DNA from: an uncultured Maribacter sp.
GTDB lineage: Bacteria > Bacteroidota > Bacteroidia > Flavobacteriales > Flavobacteriaceae
Direction of reading: 5' to 3'
Length of the DNA: 64,000 nucleotides
Assembly (NCBI RefSeq): GCF_947500405.1
Contig: NZ_CANMRY010000010.1
Span: 1-64,000, forward strand
Part shown: piece after piece, positions 43,960 through 54,600 of the stretch
Position numbering within the stretch: position 1 is the stretch's first letter
Layout of the letters: each line of letters starts with the position of its first letter
Position numbers and translations under genes: made by a program
The notes under the pieces: model-generated
Told to the model about the DNA's origin: nothing
The model's input: only the letters and a program-made list of their open reading frames with translations
The model's database searches: none

Positions 43960-45304
43960 GAGCTTTTTCTAAAGGAATCCGAACTCCGTCTTTATAAGCT
44001 ACTATGTATGAACTAGTGTATCCTTTTAAATCGGCATTTTTCTTAAATAATTTTACTTTCTGATAAGATTCTGTATTCCCATACATATATCTAAACAAAT
44101 TTTTAACTGGTTCTTTAGATAAATCATTTAGTCCATTAAAATTTTCTGCTTCTAAAGCTATATTCTTTCCGCTAGCCAGCAGTTGTACTTTAAAAATAAT
44201 ACTATAATTCTTTTTAACTACTATTGGCTTAGGAGTTTCTATTTCTTTTTCTTTTTCTTTTTTTTCCTCTGAAATTTCTTTTTCTTCTACCTGTGTTCTT
44301 ACTCCAGACGATGATCTAATAACTTCTTTAGTTGGTATAATACCCCCTACTTCTTTTATTTCTGCAACTTCCTCTTTTTTTAAAACAATAGGCTCTTTTT
44401 TATTTTCTACTTGAGGCACCTCCTTTTCTATAACTTTTTCTGGATCCTCTTTTATTTTTTCTTCTATAACAGGTACATCGGTAGTATCTACAGGGGAAGA
44501 TATAGTTGTATTTTGTGAAATTTTAGAAGGCACCTCTTCCTTATACTTTATAATTGCAGAAGCTATAGCTGTTCCTATTTTAGATTGTCCTTGTTTAGAA
44601 TTTAAGTAAGCCCCTTCTTCTTTATTTGTTAAAAAACCAGTTTCTACTAAAACACTGGGCATAAAAGTTTGATGTAACACTATAAAACCAGCTTGTTTTA
44701 CTTTACGGTCATTCCTTTTTAATTTTACAGAGAAATTTTCTTGCATAATTTTTGCTAACGCAATACTCTGATCTAAAAACTCTTCTTGCATTATAGTTAA
44801 CCCTATTACTGACTCTGGAGAATTAATATCATAATTAGCATATCTAGTCTCATAATTATCTTCCAAATAAATTACGGAGTTTTCCTTTTTAGCTATTTCA
44901 AAATTTTGTTTGTTAGCATGCAGCCCCAAAACAAAAGTTCCTGCCCCGTGCGCATCAGAAGTATGAGAATCGCAATGAACCGATACAAAAAGGTCTGCAT
45001 TTGCCTTATTTGCAATCTCTCCGCGAACAAATAAATCTATAAAAGTATCATCCTTTCTGGTATAAATTACTTTAATATCTTTATTCTGTTCTAAAATAGC
45101 TCCAACCTTTAAAACAATATTTAATGCAATATTTTTTTCTAAATATCCATTTCCTAAATTCCCAGGGTCATGACCTCCATGCCCCGCATCTAAAACTATA
45201 ATAAATGGGTCTTCTTCTTGTAAAACCTCATTAAATAAGGCATAGGAAGAAAAAGAAACACCCAAAAAAGCTATTGGTAAAAGAAAAATTAATTTAAATT
45301 TCAT
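43940..45304 (-). CDS. N-acetylmuramoyl-L-alanine amidase with SPOR-like tail
   Basis: 454 residues. Signal peptide (MKFKLIFLLPIAFLGVSF), then an Amidase_3 domain at about 30-250 with zinc ligands in DAGHGGHDPG, an EKNIAL glutamate and SVHCDSH. A glutamate/lysine/proline-rich linker (about 270-365) leads to a C-terminal SPOR-like domain (FKVQLLASGKN ... YTSSYIVAYKDG). It cleaves the amide between MurNAc and L-Ala and should be targeted to septal, denuded peptidoglycan by the SPOR tail. It is the first gene of the minus-strand run and is divergent from the LptD-like gene. Confidence 0.92.
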   Translation of the reverse strand: MKFKLIFLLPIAFLGVSFSSYALFNEVLQEEDPFIIVLDAGHGGHDPGNLGNGYLEKNIALNIVLKVGAILEQNKDIKVIYTRKDDTFIDLFVRGEIANKANADLFVSVHCDSHTSDAHGAGTFVLGLHANKQNFEIAKKENSVIYLEDNYETRYANYDINSPESVIGLTIMQEEFLDQSIALAKIMQENFSVKLKRNDRKVKQAGFIVLHQTFMPSVLVETGFLTNKEEGAYLNSKQGQSKIGTAIASAIIKYKEEVPSKISQNTTISSPVDTTDVPVIEEKIKEDPEKVIEKEVPQVENKKEPIVLKKEEVAEIKEVGGIIPTKEVIRSSSGVRTQVEEKEISEEKKEKEKEIETPKPIVVKKNYSIIFKVQLLASGKNIALEAENFNGLNDLSKEPVKNLFRYMYGNTESYQKVKLFKKNADLKGYTSSYIVAYKDGVRIPLEKALEYISE

Positions 45305-45380
45305 ATTTGTATTCTAATTAATAGTTCCTAATAAGGTTAAATTTATTGTAATACCATACAAAAGGAACAAAAAATATATG

Positions 45381-45388
45381 TATGTTTG
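45381..45388 (+). promoter_or_regulatory. TAnnTTTG promoter box of the lptD-like gene
   Basis: TATGTTTG is an exact -7 match in the divergent gap. It contains TTG 45386, so that TTG cannot start the protein made from this promoter. No well-spaced TTG -33 was found. Confidence 0.5.
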
Positions 45389-45436
45389 AACTCCAAAAGT
45401 CGAGCCAAACCTTTTACAAAAATAGGATATATAGCC

Positions 45437-48139
45437 TTGCAATCAAATAAACATTATTTACTTTTCTTTTTCTTGCTAGTTCTAAGTCTAGTTTCTTTGC
45501 ATGCGCAGGAGGACAAAGTCATTACTTTACCTATTAAAGCCGAAGCAGATTCTATTACAGCTCCACTCTTTCCTATACCTGTAGAAATAGATAGTATTGA
45601 ACGAGACTCTATACTCCAAGATAGTCTAAATAAAAAGCCTGCTCTTTTGTTAGACAAAATAACTTACAAAGCAAAAGACTATGTAAAGCTTAGCCAAAAA
45701 GACCAAAAAATATATTTATATAACGAAGCGGAAATTTATTATCAAGACACAGAACTTAAAGCTGGTATTATAATAATGGATTATATAAAAAATGAAGTAT
45801 ATGCCGGCCGATTAAAAGATTCTTTAGGAAATTATACCCAAACTCCATTTTTTAAACAAGGAACTAATGAAGTGGTTCCTGACTCAATACGGTTTAATTT
45901 TGACACTCAAAAAGCACTAATTTGGAATTCTAGAACAGAACAGCAGGCTGCTGCTGGATCATTAGGTAGTGATGCTATGAAAGTTTATGCTAATATCACA
46001 AAAAAAGAAAACGATTCGGTTTACTTTCTAAGCGAAGGAAAACTAACTACGTCTTCAGATACCATTAATCCAGATTATTATATTCGCATTAGAAAAGCCA
46101 AATTTGTACCAAAGAAAAAAGTAATAGCAGGTTTTAGTAATTTATACATTGCAGATGTTCCTACCCCTATTGCATTGCCTTTTGCTTACTTTCCGTTAAC
46201 CGTAGGGCGATCTGCAGGTATTATGATGCCAACTTTTGGTAATGACCCTAATACTGGTTATTTTTTACAAGATTTAGGCTATTATGTACCAATAGGAGAA
46301 GTAGCAGATATTACTTTTAATGGTAGTTTTTACACCAATGGAAGTTATGGTATAAGAACCCAATCTGTTTATGCAAAAAGATACAAATACCGTGGTAATG
46401 TAAATATTAGGTATGAAAACCAAGTAACTAGTCAAAAAGGGTTTGATGATTATAGTAGAAGTTCAAATTATAACATCCAAATTTCTCATTCTCAAGATAC
46501 AAAATCTAGTCCAAACTCTAGGTTTTCTGCCTCTGTAAACCTTGGTAGTAGTAATTACTATAGAAATTCATTACAACAACAAAACTTACCAAATACGCAA
46601 AATAATAATTTATCATCCTCTATATCCTATTCTAAAACTTTTCCTGCATACCCTTCTATAAACATGAGTTTATCGGCTACGCATAGCCAAAACACAAATA
46701 CAAAAGTTATTAATATGACGTTACCAACCTTACAAGCAAGCATGGAGCGTATTTTTCCTTTTGCAAAAAGAGACGGTATAAAAAAAGGGATTATTCAAAA
46801 TATAAACTTTCAATACAATCTTAACGCAAGAAATACGATTGTAACAGATGATGATAGTTTTTTTAAAAGTGAGATGTTTGACAATGCTAAGGTTGGAGCA
46901 CAACATTCTATTCCAATTAGCACAAATTTTAAAGTTGCAAAATTTTTTAGTGTAAGTCTTGGCGGTAGATATGAAGATGTTTGGGCTCTTAAAACATTAG
47001 ATAAGAGTTATGATTTTGAGAATGAAGTGGTAGTAACAGATACTATTAGTGGTTTTGATCGCTTTAACAAGTATAGCTTAAGTGCTAGTATAGGAACTAC
47101 TCTTTATGGAACTTTTGACTTTGGAGAAGATAAAAAAATACAAGCCATACGCCATGTTATGCGACCATCTTTAAATTACGGCTACGCCCCTTCTTTTGAT
47201 CAATTTTATGATGAATATATTGGTCCAGATGGCGCGGTACAGTTTACAAGGTTTGAGAACTCTCAATTTGGTCGTCCAAGTTTAGGGAAATCTAATAGTT
47301 TGAGTTTTTCTTTAGCAAATACCTTAGAAGCAAAAGTAACCGATAAAGATTCTACTGCAACCGAAGCTAAGAAAATACCCATCTTGAGTAATTTTAATAT
47401 ATCTACAGGATATAATTTTGAGTCAGACTCCTTAAGATTGAACCCTCTAAGTGTAAATGGAGGAACTAATATTCTAGACAATAAAATGTCTATTAACTTT
47501 TCGGCAGGTCTTGATCCTTATGCTATTGATAACACCGGAAGACGTTTTAATAAGTTTAATATAGATAATGGTGGTAGCTTATTACGTTTAACCAGGGCTA
47601 ATGTAAATGTATCTTACTCTATTGATAGCAAAACATTTGGAAAGAAAGAGGATGAAGAGGAAGAAGAAGAACCAGACCCTTTTGATTATGTAGCATCTAG
47701 CGGTGGTAGAACAGACGACCTTTTTGGAAAAGGTGACGATTTTAATGACACAAGATATAGAGATGATAATGAAAAAAAAGGGGATGACGTTGACAATCCC
47801 ATTTTTGGAACAAAAATACCATGGAATTTTCGTTTGGCTTACTCTGCCAATTATATCAATACTGCAAGACAAAATGAATTTAGCAGCCACTCTTTAATGT
47901 TCTCTGGAGATATAGAATTATCTCCTAGATGGAAAGTTGGAGGCTCTTCTGGTTACGATTTTAAAAACAACGGGTTTACACTTACACAATTACGGTTTGA
48001 AAGAGATTTAAAAAGTTTTACCTTACGTTTTAACTGGACACCATTTGGCCAGTACAAAAGATGGTATTTCTTTATTGGTATAAAAAGTTCTATTCTTAAA
48101 GATCTTAAATGGGAAAATAGAAGCCAACGAGTTAGATAG
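45437..48139 (+). CDS. lptD: LptD-like outer membrane LPS assembly protein
   Basis: About 900 residues. TTG 45437 is preferred as the start because it gives a clean signal peptide (QSNKHYLLFFFLLVLSLVSLHAQ begins here, over 20 residues in all). It follows an AGGA stretch and lies downstream of the promoter box; TTG 45386 lies inside that box. An N-terminal OstA-like domain (LYNEAEIYYQDTELKAG, YIRIRKAKFVPKKKV) is followed by PIALPFAYFPLTVGRSAG and a large beta-barrel. It would insert lipopolysaccharide into the outer leaflet. A strongly acidic stretch (KKEDEEEEEEPDPFDY) near residue 735 is an unusual insert. The RidA gene follows after 16 bases. Confidence 0.87.
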   Translation: MQSNKHYLLFFFLLVLSLVSLHAQEDKVITLPIKAEADSITAPLFPIPVEIDSIERDSILQDSLNKKPALLLDKITYKAKDYVKLSQKDQKIYLYNEAEIYYQDTELKAGIIIMDYIKNEVYAGRLKDSLGNYTQTPFFKQGTNEVVPDSIRFNFDTQKALIWNSRTEQQAAAGSLGSDAMKVYANITKKENDSVYFLSEGKLTTSSDTINPDYYIRIRKAKFVPKKKVIAGFSNLYIADVPTPIALPFAYFPLTVGRSAGIMMPTFGNDPNTGYFLQDLGYYVPIGEVADITFNGSFYTNGSYGIRTQSVYAKRYKYRGNVNIRYENQVTSQKGFDDYSRSSNYNIQISHSQDTKSSPNSRFSASVNLGSSNYYRNSLQQQNLPNTQNNNLSSSISYSKTFPAYPSINMSLSATHSQNTNTKVINMTLPTLQASMERIFPFAKRDGIKKGIIQNINFQYNLNARNTIVTDDDSFFKSEMFDNAKVGAQHSIPISTNFKVAKFFSVSLGGRYEDVWALKTLDKSYDFENEVVVTDTISGFDRFNKYSLSASIGTTLYGTFDFGEDKKIQAIRHVMRPSLNYGYAPSFDQFYDEYIGPDGAVQFTRFENSQFGRPSLGKSNSLSFSLANTLEAKVTDKDSTATEAKKIPILSNFNISTGYNFESDSLRLNPLSVNGGTNILDNKMSINFSAGLDPYAIDNTGRRFNKFNIDNGGSLLRLTRANVNVSYSIDSKTFGKKEDEEEEEEPDPFDYVASSGGRTDDLFGKGDDFNDTRYRDDNEKKGDDVDNPIFGTKIPWNFRLAYSANYINTARQNEFSSHSLMFSGDIELSPRWKVGGSSGYDFKNNGFTLTQLRFERDLKSFTLRFNWTPFGQYKRWYFFIGIKSSILKDLKWENRSQRVR

Positions 48140-48155
48140 TAATTTAAAAATATTT

Positions 48156-48539
48156 ATGATGAAAAAAATAATAACAACTACTAAAGCTCCTGCTCCTATA
48201 GGGCCTTACAACCAAGCAATACTAAGCGGAAACACATTATATATATCTGGTCAAATACCAATAAACGCTTCTACAGGAAAACTAGTAGAGGGTAATATAA
48301 AAGAAGAAACTAAACAATCTATGGAAAACTTAAAAGCAATACTTGAAGAAGCGGGTATGACTTTTGAGCATGTAGTTAAGTCTTCTATTTTTCTTAATGA
48401 CATGAACCAATTTACAGATGTAAATGAAGTATATGGCACTTATTTTAATCCGGAAACAGCACCATCCAGAGAAACCATAGAGGTAGCAAATTTACCTAAA
48501 TTTGTAAATGTTGAAATTTCTATGATTGCAGTAAAATAA
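48156..48539 (+). CDS. ridA: RidA-family enamine/imine deaminase
   Basis: 127 residues, full length. The family hydrolyses reactive 2-aminoacrylate and related imines formed by PLP enzymes. Motifs are APAPIGPYNQAI, LYISGQIPIN, FTDVNEVYGTYF and PSRETIEVANLPKFVNVEI, with the arginine of PSRET binding the carboxylate. Two adjacent ATG codons start it. It lies 16 bases after lptD and is probably co-transcribed. A short palindrome (ACTTTATAAAGT) at 48543-48554 follows the stop. Confidence 0.93.
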   Translation: MMKKIITTTKAPAPIGPYNQAILSGNTLYISGQIPINASTGKLVEGNIKEETKQSMENLKAILEEAGMTFEHVVKSSIFLNDMNQFTDVNEVYGTYFNPETAPSRETIEVANLPKFVNVEISMIAVK

Positions 48540-48545
48540 GCTACT

Positions 48546-49397
48546 TTATAAAGTTTGTCTGTGAAATTCCACCAAACCATCAATTGGTTTTTGACGTATT
48601 ACACCCACTATTAAATCGTTTCTTTCTAAAACAGTTTTTAATTCTTCTCTTAAAAAATATGCTACACTACCAACAAAGTTAATTGGCACTTTTGTAGCTA
48701 ACTCAAATTGCATTACATAGTTATTTATAAATTGCTGAAATCCCTTATCTATAACTCCTTTGCAATATGGATGCTCTTTATTCTCTATTAAAAAACGAGC
48801 AAATGTTGCTAAATAGGTATTTGGATTAGGCTGTTTGTATAAATTATCTTTAATAACATCGGCCTCTAAATTATATTCTTTACTAAACTTGATTCCCAAA
48901 TCTGCCGGCATTTTATGAAAATAATAATCTCTTATTAATTTTCTTCCAAAAAAGTTTCCACTACCATCATCCATAGGAATATAACCAAGCGATGTAACTT
49001 TCTGAAATAATTGGTGTCCATCAAAATAACTACAATTAGAACCCGTACCTAGAATACAAACTATTCCTTGATTTCCAATTTTTGTTGTAGCATAAATAGC
49101 TGCATAGGTATCTTCCTTAACATCTGCTTTTGCATTAGGAAAATAATCTGCAAATATTTCTTTTAAAAATATACGCATACGATCTGTACCACAACCTGCT
49201 CCATAAAAGAACAAATGAGTTACAGCTTCCTTGTTTTTTGAAAGTTCAAAGTTATTTGCTAACCTATCCTCTATAACATCTCTTGTTAAAACTTCTGGAC
49301 TTAATCCTAAAGTTTGAGTAAAGAAAAGTTTTTCTCCTTTTTCATCTAAAGCTATCCAATCGGATTTTGTAGCTCCACTATCAACAATTAATATCAT
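48546..49397 (-). CDS. BadF/BadG/BcrA/BcrD-type ATPase, probable N-acetylglucosamine kinase
   Basis: 283 residues, ASKHA fold. The phosphate loop LIVDSGATKSDW at the N-terminus, FYGAGCGTDRMR, CILGTGSNCSYFDG and FVGSVAYFLREEL are typical of eukaryotic-type GlcNAc kinase homologues in Bacteroidota. It would phosphorylate an amino sugar such as GlcNAc, perhaps for cell-wall recycling. The GH3 fusion elsewhere in the window fits that route. The gap operon terminator lies just upstream, so expression may rely on read-through or a short promoter. Confidence 0.82.
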   Translation of the reverse strand: MILIVDSGATKSDWIALDEKGEKLFFTQTLGLSPEVLTRDVIEDRLANNFELSKNKEAVTHLFFYGAGCGTDRMRIFLKEIFADYFPNAKADVKEDTYAAIYATTKIGNQGIVCILGTGSNCSYFDGHQLFQKVTSLGYIPMDDGSGNFFGRKLIRDYYFHKMPADLGIKFSKEYNLEADVIKDNLYKQPNPNTYLATFARFLIENKEHPYCKGVIDKGFQQFINNYVMQFELATKVPINFVGSVAYFLREELKTVLERNDLIVGVIRQKPIDGLVEFHRQTL

Positions 49398-49419
49398 ATT
49401 ACGAACTTTTAAAAAACAA

Positions 49420-49453
49420 TCCTAAAAACAAGATATAAACCTTGTTTTTAGGA
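49420..49453 (-). terminator. Terminator after the pfkA-gap operon
   Basis: On the minus strand a 13-base stem (TCCTAAAAACAAG with CTTGTTTTTAGGA) and an 8-base loop are followed by a T-rich run. It starts 26 bases after the gap stop. Confidence 0.7.
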
Positions 49454-49479
49454 AAAAATTATACAAATAATTTATATGC

Positions 49480-50490
<1,011 letters not shown>

Positions 50491-50504
50491 TTATATTAAT
50501 TAAT

Positions 50505-51491
50505 TTATGTTGTCATTATATCTGATACTCTAATAAGCTCTTTATCTATTTTAGTATGGCCTTTAATTGCCATTTCTAGTGGGGTAAGTATTAGTTTATT
50601 GTCTTGTATACCAACCATTAAACTAGTTTTCCCTTCTAATAAAGCCTCTACTGCCTTTACTCCCATTCTACTAGCTAATACTCTATCATGACAAGAAGGA
50701 GACCCCCCTCTTTGCATGTGCCCTAATACAGAAACACGCACATCATATATTGGTAAATGCTTTTCTACATATTCTTTAAGTTCAAAAACATTTTTACCAG
50801 TTTTATCCCCTTCTGCAACTATTACAATACTTGAAGATTTTCCCGATTTTTTACTACGCTTTAATGATTCTACTAAACGATCTAATCCTAAATCTTCTTC
50901 TGGTATTAAAATTTCTTCAGCGCCTGCTCCTACTCCTGCATTTAAAGCTATATGACCAACGTCTCTTCCCATTACTTCTACAAAGAATAATCGGTTATGA
51001 GAACTTGCTGTATCTCTAATTTTATCAATAACCTCTACTACAGTATTTAAAGCAGTATCAAAACCTAGCGTAAATGTGGTTCCGAAAATATCATTATCAA
51101 TAGTACCAGGAATTCCTATTACTGGAAAATCGTATTCTTGATTAAAAACCATAGCTCCTGTAAAACTACCATCTCCACCAATTACTACAAAAGCATCAAT
51201 TCCTTCTGCTTTTAATTGTTTATACGCAGTGTTTCTTCCTTCTTTAGTTCTAAAATCCATGCATCTAGCACTTTTAAGAACCGTACCTCCTTTATTTATA
51301 ATATTGTTTACACTGCGAGCATCCATAGGTTTAAAGTCTCCTTCAATCATACCTTGATATCCTCTATAGATTCCTACGCAATTAATTTTATGATATGCAC
51401 AACTACGAACGACTGATCGTATTGCTGCGTTCATTCCTGGAGAATCTCCACCAGATGTAAGAACTCCTATTTTTTGGATTTTCGTACTCAT
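50505..51491 (-). CDS. pfkA: ATP-dependent 6-phosphofructokinase
   Basis: 328 residues from ATG 51491. A longer in-frame start at 51521 would add ten unrelated residues and overlap the proposed promoter box. It phosphorylates fructose 6-phosphate. Motifs are GVLTSGGDSPGMNAAIR, IYRGYQGMIEGD, VIGGDGSFTGA, the catalytic PGTIDNDI and MGRDVGHIA. GGDGS favours ATP over pyrophosphate as donor. It is the first gene of the pfkA-gap operon. Confidence 0.96.
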   Translation of the reverse strand: MSTKIQKIGVLTSGGDSPGMNAAIRSVVRSCAYHKINCVGIYRGYQGMIEGDFKPMDARSVNNIINKGGTVLKSARCMDFRTKEGRNTAYKQLKAEGIDAFVVIGGDGSFTGAMVFNQEYDFPVIGIPGTIDNDIFGTTFTLGFDTALNTVVEVIDKIRDTASSHNRLFFVEVMGRDVGHIALNAGVGAGAEEILIPEEDLGLDRLVESLKRSKKSGKSSSIVIVAEGDKTGKNVFELKEYVEKHLPIYDVRVSVLGHMQRGGSPSCHDRVLASRMGVKAVEALLEGKTSLMVGIQDNKLILTPLEMAIKGHTKIDKELIRVSDIMTT

Positions 51492-51518
51492 TCTAATCTT
51501 ATATTTAAACGAAATTAG

Positions 51519-51526
51519 CAAACTTA
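51519..51526 (-). promoter_or_regulatory. TAnnTTTG promoter box of pfkA
   Basis: On the minus strand the sequence is TAAGTTTG, an exact -7 match, 28 bases before ATG 51491. No TTG at the usual -33 spacing was found. Confidence 0.5.
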
Positions 51527-51555
51527 ATTTAATAAATTAAGGCTTGTAAGCATTA

Positions 51556-51598
51556 ATTTTCAAGAGGATACGTGCTATAACGTTTTCGTATTGAAAAT
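51556..51598. other. Imperfect inverted repeat between tamB and pfkA
   Basis: ATTTTCA ... ATACG pairs with CGTAT ... TGAAAAT, with a five-base bulge on one arm and a 14-base loop. It lies just upstream of the pfkA promoter box and just after the tamB stop. It may be a tamB terminator or a pfkA operator. Confidence 0.35.
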
Positions 51599-51640
51599 AA
51601 TTTCTATTCTCAAAAAATATTACTAAAAACTGAAGTTAAT

Positions 51641-54600
51641 TTATCGCAAAATTGGATTTTTGGGCGTCTTTTTATAAAATCTTATTAGACTATCTTTCCC
51701 CATAATTGAAGTTGGAGCTACTTCTTTTATTTCTTTAATTTTGTCTTTCCCTAGAATTTTCCTGACAAGTTCTTTAAAATTATTAAAATCTACCTCATAA
51801 GATAAACCCACCCCTTGCGTATACCCTTGGCGATCTGCTAAAAACTCTTGAATCTCATTCTCTCTATTAAAAAACTTAGCACTTAATGTTCCTTCTTCAT
51901 TAAGTAATAATTGTATTTCTACATCTCCTGCTACTACTGTTTCACTAGAACCACCTACAGGAACTCCAAACTTACCGTTAATTAATACTCGATCACTAAT
52001 TTTTGTAGATACTGTTAAGCCTATTCTATCATCTGTTTCAATATCTGCGCTTTTATCTACAATACCTTGTTCATAAGATAACCCAAGATTAAACTTATCA
52101 CTATCACCGCTTAGAACCTGATTTAATAATCCTGATGCAGATTGTAATAAATTCCCCGTAACTGCTTGTTGATTAATTCCAGTTTGGTCATTAACAAAAG
52201 AACCTTGTGCTAATAAAAACAGGGCATTTTTTTCTTCTACGGTTGGATCTTGTAATCTATATTCCAATTCGGATTGGATAATAGAATTTGCACTTGGAAA
52301 TTCTATTTCAAAATCTATTTTAGGGCTTTCTAATTCTTCTGATAATTTAATAACTACATCTGTAGGTATTCTTCTAGTTGCTGTACCTGCATTATCTAAT
52401 AATGGTGCTGGATTGGCCGTTAAAGAATAAACAGCTTCCATATTTAATTGCGCAGCTAAAGGGTCCCTCTCCCAATTAATTGTTCCTCCAGGTTTTACAA
52501 TAAATGTTTTATCTATTATGCCTCCAAACTTATAATGATACTGCCCTGTAACAACAACAAAATCCCCAAACATTTCAAACTTACCTCTGGTATTTATTTG
52601 CATTAATATGGTACCTGCTCCTGTACCTTTTAAAGAACTCTTAGTTTTTTGATCGGTTACTATTTCTACTTCTGCATCTGGAGTTATATCTAAATCAAAT
52701 TTTAGCTCTAAACCTTGATAATCTTTTAAAACCCTCTCATCCGTTATATCTCCTGTTTTATTTTTACGAACAAAATTAATAAACGAGTAATCTCCTAAAC
52801 TAGCAACATCACTTAATGGAATTTTTAAAGAAGTCCCCTTAGCCGTAGAACCTATTACATCAATATTTAATGCTGTTGTAGGCCCATATATTCTCCCAGT
52901 TCCATTTAAATAGCCTGCTCCATAAAAGAGTTGATCTTCATCAAACACTGTATCTAAAATTAAAAAGCGGTTATTATTTGTATCAACATCTAAATCTAAA
53001 ACCCAGTTATCAAAATATCTATGCGATATAATACCATCTATTGTTGCTTGGGTCTCTGCTTTAATATCGGTTAAGTTTATGTTTTCAAAATCAAAAGTTT
53101 GCTCATATAAGCGTACTTTAGAATTTGGTGCAAAAGAGTAATCTACATTTAAATAAGGAATACTAATCCCTGCTTCATTTAAAGAAAGTAAACCATTAAT
53201 TTCTGGGTTATTTACCGGTCCCGTTATACGAGCACTACCGTTTAAATTTCCTCTTATATTTCCTATAACACCTTCTCCTAAGGGGCTAAATGGGTGTAAT
53301 TTAAAATTGCCAAAATTTACTAAAAGATTTGCCTCTGGCGTTTTTCCAGTGTTTAAAATATTACCAACCACACCTAACTTTTCAACACCATTTTCTGTAA
53401 GTTGAGAGTTAACCGAAAAATCTGTCAAATCTCTATTTCCTACAATACCTATAGATAAATCTCCTAATGGGATTTTATTAATGCCAAAATTAGAAATAAT
53501 TAAATTTGAAGACGGTAAATAAATATCATCCTTTTGTAAAATGTTTAATATACCGTTTACTTGGCCATTTAATTTAAGGCTATCTATTGCCGGTGTAATT
53601 TTATCTAAAGACACTATTTTAAATTGCAACTCTAAGTCTTTGTAGGTAGAATCTGCAAGCTGTCCCTTTAGCCGTATTTGCTCTTCTTTACTATTATTCA
53701 TTACAATTTCTTTTATTGTAATGCTATCTAAAGTTCTATTAAGAATTACTTTATTTTTAGCGTCGCCAGTCTTGTTTAAAACCCATTTATTCCCCTTAAA
53801 GCTAATATCAGAAGTTTTTAAACCAATAACAGATTTATTCTCTTTATTAAATGTATGATAAAAGTTTAAATTATAACTATCATTATACTCACTACCCCCC
53901 TTAAACTCTGCTCTAAAAAACAATGTATCTTTTAATGTAGTGTTTATTAAATTAAAATCTTTTACATCATAATAATGTGTAGATAAATCGCCAACAGATA
54001 CATAAGTATTGTAAAGTGGGTTTTTATTATCAATCTTTAAATCTATATTATCAGCTTCGTTTCCATAAGCAGCTATACTTGGTGATTTAAAATTTAATTT
54101 TAAGTCTCCATCATCTGCATTAATATTACCTTTAATAAAAGTATTTGGATCAAACTTCACTTCTGGAAAAAAAACATCTACAATTTTATTATAAATTTTA
54201 AAGTTAAAAGCTATTTTTTGTCCTTTAGATACTTTGAATGGTCTATAATTGGTATAAATACTACCCAGAGAATTCTGCACTACTTTACCTAATTCTTTTA
54301 TTTTAAAATTCCCTTTTAAATATCCTGTTATAATATCGGGAGAATTTATTGTTATTGTCCGTATAGAATCATTCTCAAAATCAGAAGAAATTTTAAAGTC
54401 TTCAAAATAATAGGTATAATTTTTATTTTGAAAGTTTGTCTTGGAAAATTTTATATCACCCACTAAATTATCTAAAGTGTTTCCGCTAATATCCATATTT
54501 ACATTCCCCTTAAAAATGGAAACACTATCTTTTATGAAATTAAGTTTCTTTAAGTTCGCATATCCTACAGATGCTATAAAGTTGAAGTTGTTACGCCCCT

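Noticed and set aside
45386..45436. TTG start for the LptD-like protein
   Set aside because: It overlaps the TATGTTTG box; TTG 45437 gives a normal signal peptide.
48543..48554. Palindrome ACTTTATAAAGT as a terminator
   Set aside because: Only six base pairs with no loop and no T run; too weak to call.
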